Below are positions 1 through 8,389 of a stretch of DNA of 64,000 bases, piece by piece. The stretch comes from Micromonospora fulviviridis (GTDB taxonomy: Bacteria > Actinomycetota > Actinomycetes > Mycobacteriales > Micromonosporaceae): positions 62,001 to 126,000 of the forward strand of contig NZ_BMRA01000008.1 of NCBI RefSeq assembly GCF_014648395.1, given 5' to 3'. The notes under the pieces were generated by a model. It was not told the origin of the DNA. It saw only the letters and a list, made by a program, of their open reading frames with translations, and made no database searches. Numbering within the stretch: position 1 is the stretch's first letter; each line of letters starts with the position of its first letter. The position numbers and the translations under genes were made by a program.

Positions 1-194
1 TCAGCGGCCGGGACATCGGCTCGATCGAGATCGCCGACCGGTTCTCCCTGGTCGAGGTCCCGTACGGGGTCGCCGACGAGGTGATCCAGGGGCTGCGTGG
101 CAGCACCATCAAGGGCCGCAAGGCCACCGTGCGCCGCGACCGGGACCGGGACTCCGACGGCGGCGACCACCGGGAGCGCCGGGAACGCCGCTGA
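1..194 (+). CDS. DEAD/DEAH-box RNA helicase, C-terminal end (partial)
   Basis: Only the last 64 codons are in the window, read in frame from base 3 to a TGA at 192-194. They give a DbpA/CsdA-type RNA-binding fold: a strand-rich stretch with DIGSIEIADRFSLVEVP, then IKGRKATVRRDRD, and a charged Arg/Asp tail. This arrangement is typical of the C-terminal RNA-binding domain and tail of bacterial DEAD-box helicases, which unwind structured RNA in ribosome assembly and mRNA decay. The helicase core lies to the left of the window, so the subfamily cannot be set. A strong hairpin follows the stop, facing the end of lon. Confidence 0.75.
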   Translation, partial: SGRDIGSIEIADRFSLVEVPYGVADEVIQGLRGSTIKGRKATVRRDRDRDSDGGDHRERRERR

Positions 195-200
195 GACGCA

Positions 201-248
201 CGGAGGGGCCCCCTGTCACGCGCGAGGCGTTGACAGGGGGCCCCTCCG
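201..248. terminator. Bidirectional terminator between helicase and lon
   Basis: A perfect 18-bp inverted repeat (201-218 with 231-248; arm begins CGGAGGGGCCCCC) with a 12-base loop lies between two convergent stop codons, at 194 and 255. It has no long T tract, as is usual in high-GC actinobacteria. Confidence 0.85.
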
Positions 249-254
249 TTCCGG

Positions 255-2591
255 TCAGGCCGCGGCGAGCGGCTGGCCGCCCAGCGTCTCCGCGTCGACC
301 TCGGCCGGGCGCAGCGCCAGGGCGAGCACGTCGGCGACGTCGGCGAGGGTGTGGATGGTCAGCGCCTCGCGTACCTCGGTGGGCAGGTCGTCCAGGTCCG
401 GCTCGTTGCGCTTCGGGATGATCACCTCGGTCAGGCCGGCCCGGTGGGCGGCGAGCAGCTTCTGCTTCACGCCGCCGATGGGCAGCACCCGGCCGGAGAG
501 GGTCACCTCGCCGGTCATCCCGAACTCGGGGCGGACCGGCCGGCCGGTCACCAGCGACGCCAGCGCGGTCACCATGGTGATGCCGGCACTCGGGCCGTCC
601 TTGGGCACCGCGCCCGCCGGGAAGTGCACGTGGATCCGCCGCCCGGCGAGGGCGTTCGGGTCGATGCCGAGGCGTCGCCCGTTGGAGCGCAGGTAGGACA
701 GCGCGATGTGCGCCGACTCCTTCATCACGTCGCCGAGCTGACCGGTGAGGGTCAGCCCCGGCTCGCCCTCCATGCTGGTGGCCTCGATGAAGAGCACGTC
801 CCCGCCGGCGCCGGTGACCGCCAGGCCGGTGGCCACGCCGGGCACCGCCGTCCGCTCGGCCGACTCCGGGGTGAACTTGGGTCGGCCCAGGTAGCGGGCG
901 AGGTTGTCGGTGTCGACACGGACCGGTGACGGGTCGGACGCCAGCGCCACGGTGACCTTGCGCAGGATCTTCGCCAGGGCGCGTTCGAGCTGCCGGACGC
1001 CGGCCTCCCGGGTGTACTCCCCCGCGATCAGGGCCAGCGCGCCGTCGGTGACGGTGACCTCCTCGGCGGTCAGCCCGGCCCGCTCCCGCTGCCGGGGCAG
1101 CAGGTGGTCCCGGGCGATGGCCACCTTCTCGTCCTCGGTGTAGCCGTCCAGGGTGACCAGCTCCATCCGGTCCAGCAGCGGGCCGGGGACGGTCTCCACC
1201 ACGTTGGCGGTGGCCAGGAAGAGCACGTCGGACAGGTCGAGGTCGACCTCCAGGTAGTGGTCCCGGAAGGTGTGGTTCTGCGCCGGGTCGAGCACCTCGA
1301 GCAGGGCCGCGGCCGGGTCGCCGGAGTAGCCGACGGCCAGCTTGTCGACCTCGTCGAGGAGCACCACCGGGTTCATCGAGCCGGCCTCGCGCAGCGCGCG
1401 GACGATCCGGCCGGGCAGCGCGCCGACGTAGGTGCGCCGGTGGCCGCGGATCTCCGCCTCGTCGCGGACGCCGCCGAGGGAGACCCGGACGAAGTTGCGG
1501 CCGAGGGCCCTTGCGACGGACTCGCCGAGGCTGGTCTTGCCGACGCCGGGCGGGCCGGCCAGGGCGAGAACCGCGCCGGAGCCGCGGCCGCCGACCACGC
1601 CGAGGTTGCGCTCGGCGCGCCGGTTGCGCACCGCGAGGTACTCCAGGATGCGGTCCTTCACGTCGGCCAGGCCGGCGTGGTCGGCGTCGAGCACGGCACG
1701 CGCCGCGGCAAGGTCGGTGTTGTCCTCGGTACGCGTGTTCCACGGCATCTCGAGGACGGTGTCGAGCCAGGTCCGGATCCAGCCGGCCTCGGGTGAGGCG
1801 TCGCTGGCCCGCTCCAGCTTGCCGACCTCGCGCAGGGCCGCCTCGCGGACCTTCTCGGGCAGGTCGGCGGACTCGACGCGGGAGCGGTAGTCCGCGGAGC
1901 CGTCCGGCTCGTCCTCGCCGAGTTCCTTGCGGATGGCGGCGAGCTGCTGGCGGAGGAGGAACTCGCGCTGCGACTTCTCCAGCCCCTCGCGGACGTCGCT
2001 GTTGATCCGCTCGGTGACCTCCTGCTCGGCCAGGTGGTCCTTCACCCAGCCGACCAGCAGCTCCAGCCGGGCGGTGACGTCCGGGGCGGCGAGCAGCTCG
2101 GTCTTCTGCGCCAGGGTCAGCCAGGGCGCGTAGCCGGCCGCGTCGGCCAGCTCGGAGAGGTCGGTCATCCGCTCCATGGCGTCGATGACCTGCCAGGCGC
2201 CACGCTCCTGGAGGACCGAGGTCATCAGCGCGCGGTACTCGCGGCCGAGTTCCCGGGCGCGGCCGGCCGGGGCGGGTTCGTCGAGGGTGGTGGCCTCCAC
2301 CCAGAGGGCGGCGCCCGGTCCGGGCACGCCGGAGCCGATCCGGGCCCGGGCGAGGCCGCGGACCACGGCGGCCGGCTCGCCGCTGGGCAGCCGGCCCACC
2401 TTCTCGATGGTGGCGACCACACCCACCGAGCCGTACTCGCCGTCGAGGCGGGGCACGGCGAGCAGCGTCTTGTCGCCCGTGGCGCGGGCCGCGTCGACCG
2501 CGGCCTGGGTGGTCGGGTCGAGGGTCACCGGGATGACCATGCCGGGCAGCAGGACGGCGTCGGTCAGAGGAAGTACCGGAAGAGTTGCCAT
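255..2591 (-). CDS. lon: ATP-dependent protease Lon
   Basis: 778-aa LonA-type protease that degrades misfolded and regulatory proteins in the cytoplasm. In order it shows an N-terminal substrate-binding LAN domain starting MATLPVLPL, a coiled-coil linker, an AAA+ module with Walker A GPPGVGKTS near residue 346 and Walker B PVVLLDEVDKL, and a C-terminal Ser-Lys protease domain with the KDGPSAGIT motif (Ser near residue 668) and a downstream catalytic Lys in KQKLLAAHRAG. The ATG at 2591 was chosen because it gives the canonical Lon N-terminus; the frame stays open upstream, but that part does not look like Lon. The gene is divergent from lsr2, with an HspR-type inverted repeat 23 bases upstream of the start. 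Confidence 0.97.
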   Translation of the reverse strand: MATLPVLPLTDAVLLPGMVIPVTLDPTTQAAVDAARATGDKTLLAVPRLDGEYGSVGVVATIEKVGRLPSGEPAAVVRGLARARIGSGVPGPGAALWVEATTLDEPAPAGRARELGREYRALMTSVLQERGAWQVIDAMERMTDLSELADAAGYAPWLTLAQKTELLAAPDVTARLELLVGWVKDHLAEQEVTERINSDVREGLEKSQREFLLRQQLAAIRKELGEDEPDGSADYRSRVESADLPEKVREAALREVGKLERASDASPEAGWIRTWLDTVLEMPWNTRTEDNTDLAAARAVLDADHAGLADVKDRILEYLAVRNRRAERNLGVVGGRGSGAVLALAGPPGVGKTSLGESVARALGRNFVRVSLGGVRDEAEIRGHRRTYVGALPGRIVRALREAGSMNPVVLLDEVDKLAVGYSGDPAAALLEVLDPAQNHTFRDHYLEVDLDLSDVLFLATANVVETVPGPLLDRMELVTLDGYTEDEKVAIARDHLLPRQRERAGLTAEEVTVTDGALALIAGEYTREAGVRQLERALAKILRKVTVALASDPSPVRVDTDNLARYLGRPKFTPESAERTAVPGVATGLAVTGAGGDVLFIEATSMEGEPGLTLTGQLGDVMKESAHIALSYLRSNGRRLGIDPNALAGRRIHVHFPAGAVPKDGPSAGITMVTALASLVTGRPVRPEFGMTGEVTLSGRVLPIGGVKQKLLAAHRAGLTEVIIPKRNEPDLDDLPTEVREALTIHTLADVADVLALALRPAEVDAETLGGQPLAAA

Positions 2592-2613
2592 CGAACACCT
2601 GCTATCACGTTGA

Positions 2614-2634
2614 GTTGAGCGTGTCAGGCTCAAG
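2614..2634. promoter_or_regulatory. HAIR (HspR-associated inverted repeat) operator of lon
   Basis: TTGAGC (2615-2620), a 7-base spacer and GCTCAA (2628-2633) form a perfect inverted repeat with the exact geometry of HAIR (TTGAG-N9-CTCAA). HAIR is the binding site of the MerR-like heat-shock repressor HspR. HspR control of lon is known in Streptomyces lividans. The site sits just ahead of lon on the minus strand, where it would cover the promoter. The remainder of 2592-2838 is the divergent lon/lsr2 control region; no further element in it is clear. Confidence 0.8.
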
Positions 2635-2838
2635 TAACAAACCGTCTCCCTTGTTCCGGCTTGTGACCCACGCCACTCCCACCGCCCGCCCGGCCGGTCC
2701 CACCGAGCGTGAACGCCCATTTGGCGCCACGGAGATAAGACGACCCGCCGAATGGCGAAGGACGGGTATTGTTGCGAAATTGCCGCGAGATACGTCAAAC
2801 TCTTAGCCACACCCCGCCCGACACAGGGAGTAATGGCG

Positions 2839-3186
2839 ATGGCAAGGAAAGTAATCACCGTTCTGACCGACGACCTCGACGGCGGAAAGGCCGATCGGAC
2901 CGTCGAGTTCAGCCTGGACGGCGTGGCGTACACGATCGACGTCTCGGACGAGAACGCCGGCGTTCTGCGCAAGGCGCTGGACCCGTACATCAGCGCTGGC
3001 AGGCGGATCGGGCGCGGCCCGGTGGAGGCCGGGCGCGCGGCGCGCGGCGCGACCCGCCCGAGCACCTCGGGAATGGACCGCGAGCAGAACCGCGCCATCC
3101 GGGAATGGGCCGTCAAGAACGGCTACGAGATTTCCGAGCGGGGTCGCATCCCCGTCTCGGTGGTGGAGGCCTACAAGAACCGCTGA
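2839..3186 (+). CDS. lsr2: Lsr2 family nucleoid-associated protein
   Basis: 115-aa H-NS-like xenogeneic silencer that binds and bridges AT-rich DNA. The N-terminal dimerisation domain begins MARKVITVLTDDLDGG. The C-terminal DNA-binding domain carries REQNRAIREWAVKNGYE and the AT-hook-like RGRIP. Two in-frame ATGs lie 6 bases apart (2833 and 2839). GGGAG at 2826-2830 is spaced 8 bases from the second, and that start also matches the MAKK-type N-terminus of mycobacterial Lsr2, so 2839 is preferred. The gene is monocistronic: it is divergent from lon and followed by a hairpin. Confidence 0.95.
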   Translation: MARKVITVLTDDLDGGKADRTVEFSLDGVAYTIDVSDENAGVLRKALDPYISAGRRIGRGPVEAGRAARGATRPSTSGMDREQNRAIREWAVKNGYEISERGRIPVSVVEAYKNR

Positions 3187-3214
3187 GCCCTCCCGGTTCA
3201 CCGTCGGGCACCCC

Positions 3215-3244
3215 GGGGTCACGCTGAGAAATCGGCGTGGCCCC
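3215..3244 (+). terminator. Terminator of lsr2
   Basis: GGGGTCACGC (3215-3224) pairs with GCGTGGCCCC (3235-3244), with one G-U pair and a 10-base loop, 28 bases after the lsr2 stop. The sequence after it turns locally AT-rich (ttaacaattttc). Confidence 0.6.
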
Positions 3245-3358
3245 GATCGGCTTTTCCCGCCGTTAACAATTTTCAGCCGGGCGGGGAGCCCCGGCACCGA
3301 ACTTCACCCCGCGCGGCCCCGCCCGGAGGCACGCGATCCCGACCCCAGGAGGTCACGG

Positions 3359-4198
3359 GTGCGCGTCAGCATGGCGACCAGCGCCGGCAGGGCCGGCCGG
3401 CCCAACGAGGACTTCCTCGGCGCGGTTCCCGGCGCCGCCGTACTGCTCGACGGCGCCGGCATTCCGGGCACCGAGTCGATCTGCGCCCACGGTGTCGCCT
3501 GGTACACCCACCGCCTCGGCGGCGCGCTGCTCGGCCGGCTGTCGCGGGGCGACGGGCGAGACCTCGTGTCGGTCCTCGCCGCCGCGATCGGCGAGATCGC
3601 GGCCGCTCACCGGGGCACCTGCGACATCGCGCACCCCGCCAGCCCGCAGGCGACCGTGGCGATCGTCCGCGCCGACCGGGGCCGCCTGGAACATCTCCTG
3701 CTCGCGGACTCCGTCCTCGTTCTCGACGAGGTCCGCGGCGGCCCGCAGGTCGTCACCGACGAGCGTGAGGTCACCAGCAGGCGCATCTGCTCCGCACCCC
3801 TGGACGGCGTCGTGCCGGGAACACCGGAGTACGACCGGGTCCGGGCGTCCTGCGTCGAGGCGCTGCGGGCCCGCCGGAACCAGCCGGGCGGCTACTGGAT
3901 CGCCAAGGACGACCCGTACGCGGCGCAGGAGGCGGTGACCGGCAGCCGGCCCCTGTACGACCTGAACGGCGTGGCGCTGCTCAGCAACGGCGCCAGCCGC
4001 ATCGTCAGCCCGTACGGCCTCACCGACTGGCCGGGCGTGCTGGACCTGCTCGCCACCGACGGCCCGGCCGGCGTAATCCGCCGAGTCCGACAAGCCGAGG
4101 CAGCCGCCTTCGCCACCCCCGACGACGCCACAGTCGCCCACTGCACCCACCTACGGCCCCCAACAACCACCGCCCGCCAAGACCCCGACCCGTGTTGA
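3359..4198 (+). CDS. PP2C-like phosphatase-domain protein
   Basis: 279 aa. The N-terminus (MATSAGRAGRPNEDFLG, then AVLLDGAG) resembles the metal-binding start of PPM/PP2C Ser/Thr phosphatases, where an early acidic residue after N-E-D and a DGA/DGmG motif hold the metals. Later PP2C motifs are weak: the terminal D-N/D-D stretch is represented only by TPDDATVAH near residue 260. It may therefore be a divergent or inactive phosphatase. The GTG start follows AGGAGG (3347-3352) with 6-base spacing. The stop codon lies inside a palindromic repeat element. No partner kinase is adjacent. Confidence 0.65.
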   Translation: MRVSMATSAGRAGRPNEDFLGAVPGAAVLLDGAGIPGTESICAHGVAWYTHRLGGALLGRLSRGDGRDLVSVLAAAIGEIAAAHRGTCDIAHPASPQATVAIVRADRGRLEHLLLADSVLVLDEVRGGPQVVTDEREVTSRRICSAPLDGVVPGTPEYDRVRASCVEALRARRNQPGGYWIAKDDPYAAQEAVTGSRPLYDLNGVALLSNGASRIVSPYGLTDWPGVLDLLATDGPAGVIRRVRQAEAAAFATPDDATVAHCTHLRPPTTTARQDPDPC

Positions 4199-4254
4199 TC
4201 ATGAGGTTAGCGGTGCGCTTCGCCCTGTTCGCGGCGGCCAACCTCATGATCAAC
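4194..4254. repeat. GTTGATCA palindromic repeat, copy 1 (type A)
   Basis: A 61-bp element whose perfect 15-bp ends, GTTGATCATGAGGTT (4194-4208) and its complement (4240-4254), are inverted. It sits between two convergent genes, and its TTGA supplies the TGA stop (4196-4198) of the upstream gene. Related copies occur at 40607-41055 and 57396-57455. Confidence 0.85.
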
Positions 4255-4282
4255 GCTGGGGGTTGGGGGGTGGGAGACGGCT

Positions 4283-4316
4283 GGTGCCGCCCGGGGCGTA
4301 CGCCCCGGGCGGCACC
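4283..4316. terminator. Terminator downstream of the secreted repeat protein
   Basis: A perfect 34-bp palindrome (GGTGCCGCCCGGGGCG and its complement, no spacer) lies 12 bases beyond the stop of the minus-strand gene that ends at 4329. It acts together with, or in addition to, the adjacent repeat at 4194-4254. Confidence 0.75.
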
Positions 4317-4328
4317 GGCCGTCGGTGT

Positions 4329-5690
4329 TCAGTTGACCCGGATCCGCACCACGTCGAAGGCGGGGGTCTGGTTGGCGCGCTCCATCATGGGGATGCGGTG
4401 CGAGCCGTCACCGGCCCAGACCGCGCACTGTGCCAGCCCCGACTCCGGCAGGCCCGGGATCTGGATCAGCACGTCGTCCGGCTGGGCGCTGCCCCGACCG
4501 TCCTCGGTGGCGACGAAGAACGCCGGCACGTCCTGCGGGTTCGGGGGCTGCCGGGTGCTGTCGAGCATCCGGCACGCGGTGTGGAAGTGGCCGCGCACCA
4601 GGCCCTGGTCGTTGAGGAGCGAGCTCTCCAGGTAGTAGCCGCCCTGGCCGGCGGCGAGGAAGCGGTCGCGGACCAGGTTGCGGGTGCTGACCCGGAGCGT
4701 GAACGGCTGGTTGCGCTGGACCCGGTTCGGGAACTGCGTGATGAGCAGCGAGGGATTGTTGGCGGCGGCGCCCACCTCACCGAACGCGGTGCTCACGCAA
4801 CGGTTGCCGTTCTGGAAACCGTCGTGCGCCTGGAGCCGGCTGTTGGCGCAGTCCTTGGCGAGCACGTCCAGGCCGTTGTTGCCCCCGTTGTTGTTCCCGC
4901 CGTTGTTGTTGCCGCCATTCTGGCCGCCGTTGTTGTTCCCGCCGGTCTGTCCGCCGTTGTTGTCGCCGCCATTCTGGCCGCCGTTGTTGTCGCCGCCGGT
5001 CTGGCCCCCGTTCTGCCCGCCGTTCTGGCCGCCGTTCTGGCCCCCGTTCTGGCTCCCGTTCTGGCCGCCGTTCTGGGCGTTGTCGGCGAGGGCGCACTGG
5101 GCCAACTGGTCCAGGCCCTGCGGGCGCTCGGCGACCCGGCCGATGGCCGTGGCGATCCGGTTCAACGTCGCGGTCCGCTTGTCGGCGAGCGGCCGCAGGA
5201 TGGCGTTGTTGATGAAGTCGCCGCCGTTGCGGGCGCCGTCCGCGGCGAGCCGCCGGTTAGCCTCGGCGATCTGGCTGTCCAGCAGGGCGAGGTTGCGGTC
5301 CACCTCGGCGCGCGCCCGGTCGGGCACCTGCGGCAGCTTGCTCCGCACGTCCGGGCAGGCCACGGTCGGGGTCCCGGCGCCCGCGCCGCCCCCCTTGGTC
5401 TGCTGGCACTCGGCGGACGACATCTGCCCGTCACCCCAGTGGTTGCGTACCCACCGGCCGTTCTGCCAGGTCCGGGTGGTGCTGCCCCGGCCGTCCGGCG
5501 CGGTGGCGCCCGGGCTCGGGGCCACGCAGGACGCCGAGGCGGTACGGACGGTGGTCCGCCGGTCCTGGGCGGACGACATCTGGGTGACGGCGACGATTCC
5601 GCCGAAGACCGCGAGCGTGCCGACCACGGCCAGCAGACGCTTGCTCCGCGCGTTACCGGATGACCGGCGCGCCCGTGTGGACCTGCGCAT
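4329..5690 (-). CDS. Secreted protein with Asn/Gly/Gln-rich linker
   Basis: 453 aa. A basic N-terminus and one hydrophobic segment (LLAVVGTLAVFGGIVAV, about residues 20-40) form a signal peptide or anchor. Then come a Cys-containing domain, a predicted helical segment (about residues 130-200), a long NGGQ/NNGG low-complexity linker (about residues 206-272) and a C-terminal domain with FTLRVSTRNLVRD, GHFHTACRML and AVWAGDGSHRIPMM. The C-terminal block is conserved in actinobacterial exported proteins of unknown role. The ATG at 5690 follows GAAGGAGAG; the frame is open upstream but the RBS and signal sequence support this start. The 5691-5955 gap upstream is its leader and promoter region, with no other gene. 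Function unknown. Confidence 0.75.
   Translation of the reverse strand: MRRSTRARRSSGNARSKRLLAVVGTLAVFGGIVAVTQMSSAQDRRTTVRTASASCVAPSPGATAPDGRGSTTRTWQNGRWVRNHWGDGQMSSAECQQTKGGGAGAGTPTVACPDVRSKLPQVPDRARAEVDRNLALLDSQIAEANRRLAADGARNGGDFINNAILRPLADKRTATLNRIATAIGRVAERPQGLDQLAQCALADNAQNGGQNGSQNGGQNGGQNGGQNGGQTGGDNNGGQNGGDNNGGQTGGNNNGGQNGGNNNGGNNNGGNNGLDVLAKDCANSRLQAHDGFQNGNRCVSTAFGEVGAAANNPSLLITQFPNRVQRNQPFTLRVSTRNLVRDRFLAAGQGGYYLESSLLNDQGLVRGHFHTACRMLDSTRQPPNPQDVPAFFVATEDGRGSAQPDDVLIQIPGLPESGLAQCAVWAGDGSHRIPMMERANQTPAFDVVRIRVN
4867..5076 (-). repeat. Intragenic tandem repeat coding NGGQ/NNGG units
   Basis: Short in-frame repeats of 12-18 bases, based on gttctggccgcc and ccgttgttgttcccg, encode the low-complexity linker of the secreted protein. 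Units differ by synonymous changes, so the array has been under coding selection rather than freshly expanded. Confidence 0.8.
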
Positions 5691-5955
5691 CGAATTGCTC
5701 TCCTTCTCGATCCGGTAGCTGACTGGTGACCCCGGCGGACCGATGGAATTCGGGGTGAGGATCACTGCGACGTTCCGGTCGCACGTCGATGACCGACGAT
5801 GCCCTTTCCGCACCGTCCCCGCGCCGTCCGGCGCGGCGGGGAAGATCTGCGTCCATTCCCGCTTAGGTACGGAGGGAGGGCGGCGAAGGTTCAACCGGGG
5901 AACGGGAGAATTCGCGGGGACACCCGCGGGGCCGGCCAGGGGCCGGGAACGCCGG

Positions 5956-6822
5956 TCAGTCGGCGCAGAGGTGGTCGAAGGCGAAGCCGCCGTCGAACTC
6001 GTCGCGCCGGGCGGCGAGCCGCCGGATCTGCCCGCGCAACTCGTCCCGGTCCACCAGGGACGGTCCGGCGGCGTCGAGGTCGCGCAGCCGCTCCCCGACC
6101 GCCACGGCGGCCAGGTCCTCGGCGAGCCGGCCCGGGTCCACCCCGCAGGAGAAGCGCTCGGCGGCGAGGTACACCCGCTCCACGAGGCACCGGCCGGGCC
6201 GCACCTCGACCCAGCTCCAGCCCTCGGCCGGGCCGTCCGTCCACCGCACGTGCAGCCCGCGGACGATCGGGTCGGCGAGCCGGCGCTCCACGTACGCCTC
6301 GACGGCGGCGGCCCGGGTGAGCGCCCCGAGGTCGTTCACCGGTCCGCGGCGGCCGTCCGGGAGCCGGCCGACGATGTCCCGGAACCCGACGGCGTCGCCG
6401 GTGTCCGGGTCGGTGCCGGCGGCGTAGCCACGAGCGTCGATGACGTACTCGACGAGGCGGCGGGCGTGTTCGGCGCCGCGCAGCGTGGGCGACTCCACGC
6501 GCAGCAGCGGCAGGCCGACGGCGGCGCAGACCGCGCTGGTCATCCGCTCGGCCCGGCGCTCGGGCGACCCGGCGGGCGCGGGCGGGGCGAACCGCACGGC
6601 GAACAGCGGCAGGCCGGTCTCGGCGGCGCAGACCACCTGGTCGAAGCTCTCCCGGCCGGCGGTGCTCCACTGGTGCCCGGTGACGCCCGGCGGCCGGCCC
6701 TGCACCAGCTCGCCGAGCCGCCGGGCCGGATACCCGACCTGGCCGGCGCGGGTGAGCTGCGGCGCGACCCCGGGCGGGATCGGACGCAGCCAGGAGGTGG
6801 CCACGCTGCCGGTGCTCGTCAT
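5956..6822 (-). CDS. Conserved hypothetical protein, nuclease-fold-like centre
   Basis: 288 aa, soluble, with no signal or membrane segment. The central part (FDQVVCAAETGLPLFAVRF, then a basic helix and AVGLPLLRVE) has the layout of DUF2726-like or very-short-patch-repair-like restriction folds: a buried acidic strand followed by a K/R helix and the 'LPLLRV' strand. The match is by pattern only, and the classical D-x(n)-ExK is not clear. The ATG at 6822 is preceded by a weak GGCGAG. It is divergent from the DICT-domain gene. Function unknown. Confidence 0.55.
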   Translation of the reverse strand: MTSTGSVATSWLRPIPPGVAPQLTRAGQVGYPARRLGELVQGRPPGVTGHQWSTAGRESFDQVVCAAETGLPLFAVRFAPPAPAGSPERRAERMTSAVCAAVGLPLLRVESPTLRGAEHARRLVEYVIDARGYAAGTDPDTGDAVGFRDIVGRLPDGRRGPVNDLGALTRAAAVEAYVERRLADPIVRGLHVRWTDGPAEGWSWVEVRPGRCLVERVYLAAERFSCGVDPGRLAEDLAAVAVGERLRDLDAAGPSLVDRDELRGQIRRLAARRDEFDGGFAFDHLCAD

Positions 6823-7026
6823 CTCGCCAGATCCATCCGTCGTTCGGTCGACGCCCGAGTCTAGGGCGTCGATCATGGCGGCCGCGTCGGTGGTGCGGCG
6901 GAATCCGGCGCCGGGACCGGTGGGGTAGGCGCTGACCCGCGTGGACCGGGCGGCGCGCCGGCCGGCCAGGGATCCCGACCCGTCGTCCCGGTGCGCACCG
7001 GGTTCCCGGCCTCTAGGCTCGGCCGG

Positions 7027-8112
7027 GTGCACAGCGGACGGATCCCGGAGCGGCTGACCAAACGCAGTCTCGTCACCGTCTCCCACGCCATCGAACGGGC
7101 CGCGCTGGCCGAGGCCGAGGACGGTCCACTGATCGTGTTCGCCCTCTTCCAGCGGCTGCCGTACTTCGCCCGGGAACGCGCGATCTACCAGCGGATCGCC
7201 GCCCGGGCCGCGGTCACCGTGGTCGGGATGGTCGGCGGGCTGCCGCCGGACCTGCCGGCCGGGGCGTACCCGGTGGTGCTGGAGGAGACCGAGGACCTGG
7301 CTCGGGAGTGGAGCGTGGTGGCGCTGACGCCACGCTTCGGGGCGAGCCTGGTGGCGTACGACCGGGCCGAGGTGGCGCCGGCGGAGACGCTGGAGGCCGG
7401 CCGCCTCTTCGACGGGCGCTGGGGCTTCCGCCGGGACGAGGCGCTGCACGACGTGATCCGGCTGTGCGGGCGGCTCGCCGACCGGCTGCCCGGGCCGGCG
7501 CGGGCCGGCCTGGACGAGGCGGTGGCACGGGTCCGGGACATCCCGGCCGCCCCGGGCGAGTCCCGTGCCGAGGCGGCGCTGCGGCTGCTCGCCCGGCGGA
7601 GCGAGCGGGCGCGCCCGGTCGAGCCGGCGGACGCCCTGCTCGACGAGCCGGGGCTGCGCCGCTGGACGGACGTGGACGGGGTGACCGCCTCGGGCACCCT
7701 GCCGGTGGCGCTCGTGGGCCTCCGGGTGGACGAGCCGGCCGACGCGCCGGAACGCTTCGGCCGGCGCGGTGCGGCCCGCGAGGGCCAGGCCGTGCTCGCC
7801 GCGGTCACCAGCGTGCTGAGCCCGGTCGACCGGGCGGTCCGCCTCGCCGACAACGAGTTCCAGCTGATCCTGCCCGGGCGGGACGAGGCGGCGGCGCTCG
7901 CCGTGGTGGGGCGGCTGCGGGAGGCGGTGGGCGCGTTGGCCCACTCGTACCCGTTCGTCGCGTACGCGGTGCACGCGGCGGTCACCGTGACCGCCCGGCG
8001 GCCGCTGCCGTTCGCCGACCTGCGGCACGCGGTGGAGTGGGCGGTGCGGGAGGGCGTACCCGTGGCCTCGCTGCCCTCGGAGCGCACGCCCGTTCCGGCC
8101 GTGGCCGGCTGA
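7027..8112 (+). CDS. DICT sensory domain protein with GGDEF-like C-terminus
   Basis: 361 aa. The N-terminal half (IPERLTKRSLVTVSHAIE, LIVFALFQRLPYFARER, AAVTVVGMVG) is a DICT domain, a sensory module found with diguanylate cyclases and two-component systems. The C-terminal part (VDRAVRLADNEFQLILPGRD, VGRLREAVGALA) follows the fold of a GGDEF domain but lacks the GG(D/E)EF signature, so cyclase activity is unlikely; it may be a ligand-binding or regulatory relic. The GTG at 7027 gives the family N-terminus. There is no clear ribosome-binding site; TAGGCT at 7015-7020 would suit a leaderless or near-leaderless transcript. Confidence 0.75.
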   Translation: MHSGRIPERLTKRSLVTVSHAIERAALAEAEDGPLIVFALFQRLPYFARERAIYQRIAARAAVTVVGMVGGLPPDLPAGAYPVVLEETEDLAREWSVVALTPRFGASLVAYDRAEVAPAETLEAGRLFDGRWGFRRDEALHDVIRLCGRLADRLPGPARAGLDEAVARVRDIPAAPGESRAEAALRLLARRSERARPVEPADALLDEPGLRRWTDVDGVTASGTLPVALVGLRVDEPADAPERFGRRGAAREGQAVLAAVTSVLSPVDRAVRLADNEFQLILPGRDEAAALAVVGRLREAVGALAHSYPFVAYAVHAAVTVTARRPLPFADLRHAVEWAVREGVPVASLPSERTPVPAVAG

Positions 8113-8122
8113 CCCTCGAAAG

Positions 8123-8147
8123 GAGTGCTCCGCCCGGAAACGGGTAC
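8123..8147 (+). promoter_or_regulatory. Possible SigB-type stress promoter
   Basis: GAGT (8123-8126), 15 bases, then GGGTAC (8142-8147) matches the GNNT-N14-16-GGGTAY form of Streptomyces general-stress sigma promoters. It lies 43 bases ahead of the Asp23 cluster. The motif is short and could be chance. Confidence 0.3.
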
Positions 8148-8189
8148 GCCCCGCCGGTCCGGTCGGTCACGGCGGAGCGGGGGTGGGGC

Positions 8190-8378
8190 ATGACGCGCGG
8201 GCAGTTCGGCTTCCTCGCCGGGTTCCTGGTGGTCGCGGTCTGGGCGCTGGGCGGCGCCGGGGCGGCGGCCACCGCCACCGTGGCCGGCCTGGTCGGCTGG
8301 CTGCTGGTCCGGGTACGCGACGGGGACGTCACCATGCCCGGCATCGCCGACCGAGCCACCGCCGCCCGGCGCCGGTGA
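8190..8378 (+). CDS. Small membrane protein of the Asp23 cluster
   Basis: 62 aa with one or two hydrophobic helices (FGFLAGFLVVAVWALGG and ATATVAGLVGWLLV) and a basic tail. This is the layout of the DUF2273-like small membrane proteins that accompany Asp23/Gls24 genes. The start is the ATG at 8190, after a G-rich stretch. It is followed 11 bases later by the asp23-like gene. The role, probably membrane anchoring of the envelope stress complex, is inferred from context. Confidence 0.7.
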   Translation: MTRGQFGFLAGFLVVAVWALGGAGAAATATVAGLVGWLLVRVRDGDVTMPGIADRATAARRR

Positions 8379-8389
8379 GGCGGTGCGCG

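Noticed and set aside
109..2598. Long Arg/Pro/Gly-rich minus-strand frame overlapping lon
   Set aside because: A GC-rich shadow frame with no domain; the Lon frame has all catalytic motifs.
255..3116. Upstream extension of Lon to 953 aa
   Set aside because: The extra 175 residues are antisense to lsr2 and the control region; the ATG at 2591 gives the normal Lon N-terminus.
3187..3358. tRNA or small RNA gene in the gap after lsr2
   Set aside because: No cloverleaf or conserved TpsiC-arm sequence; the only structure is the terminator hairpin. No tRNA or rRNA was recognised anywhere in the window.
7027..8112. Active diguanylate cyclase
   Set aside because: The GGDEF signature is absent from the C-terminal domain.
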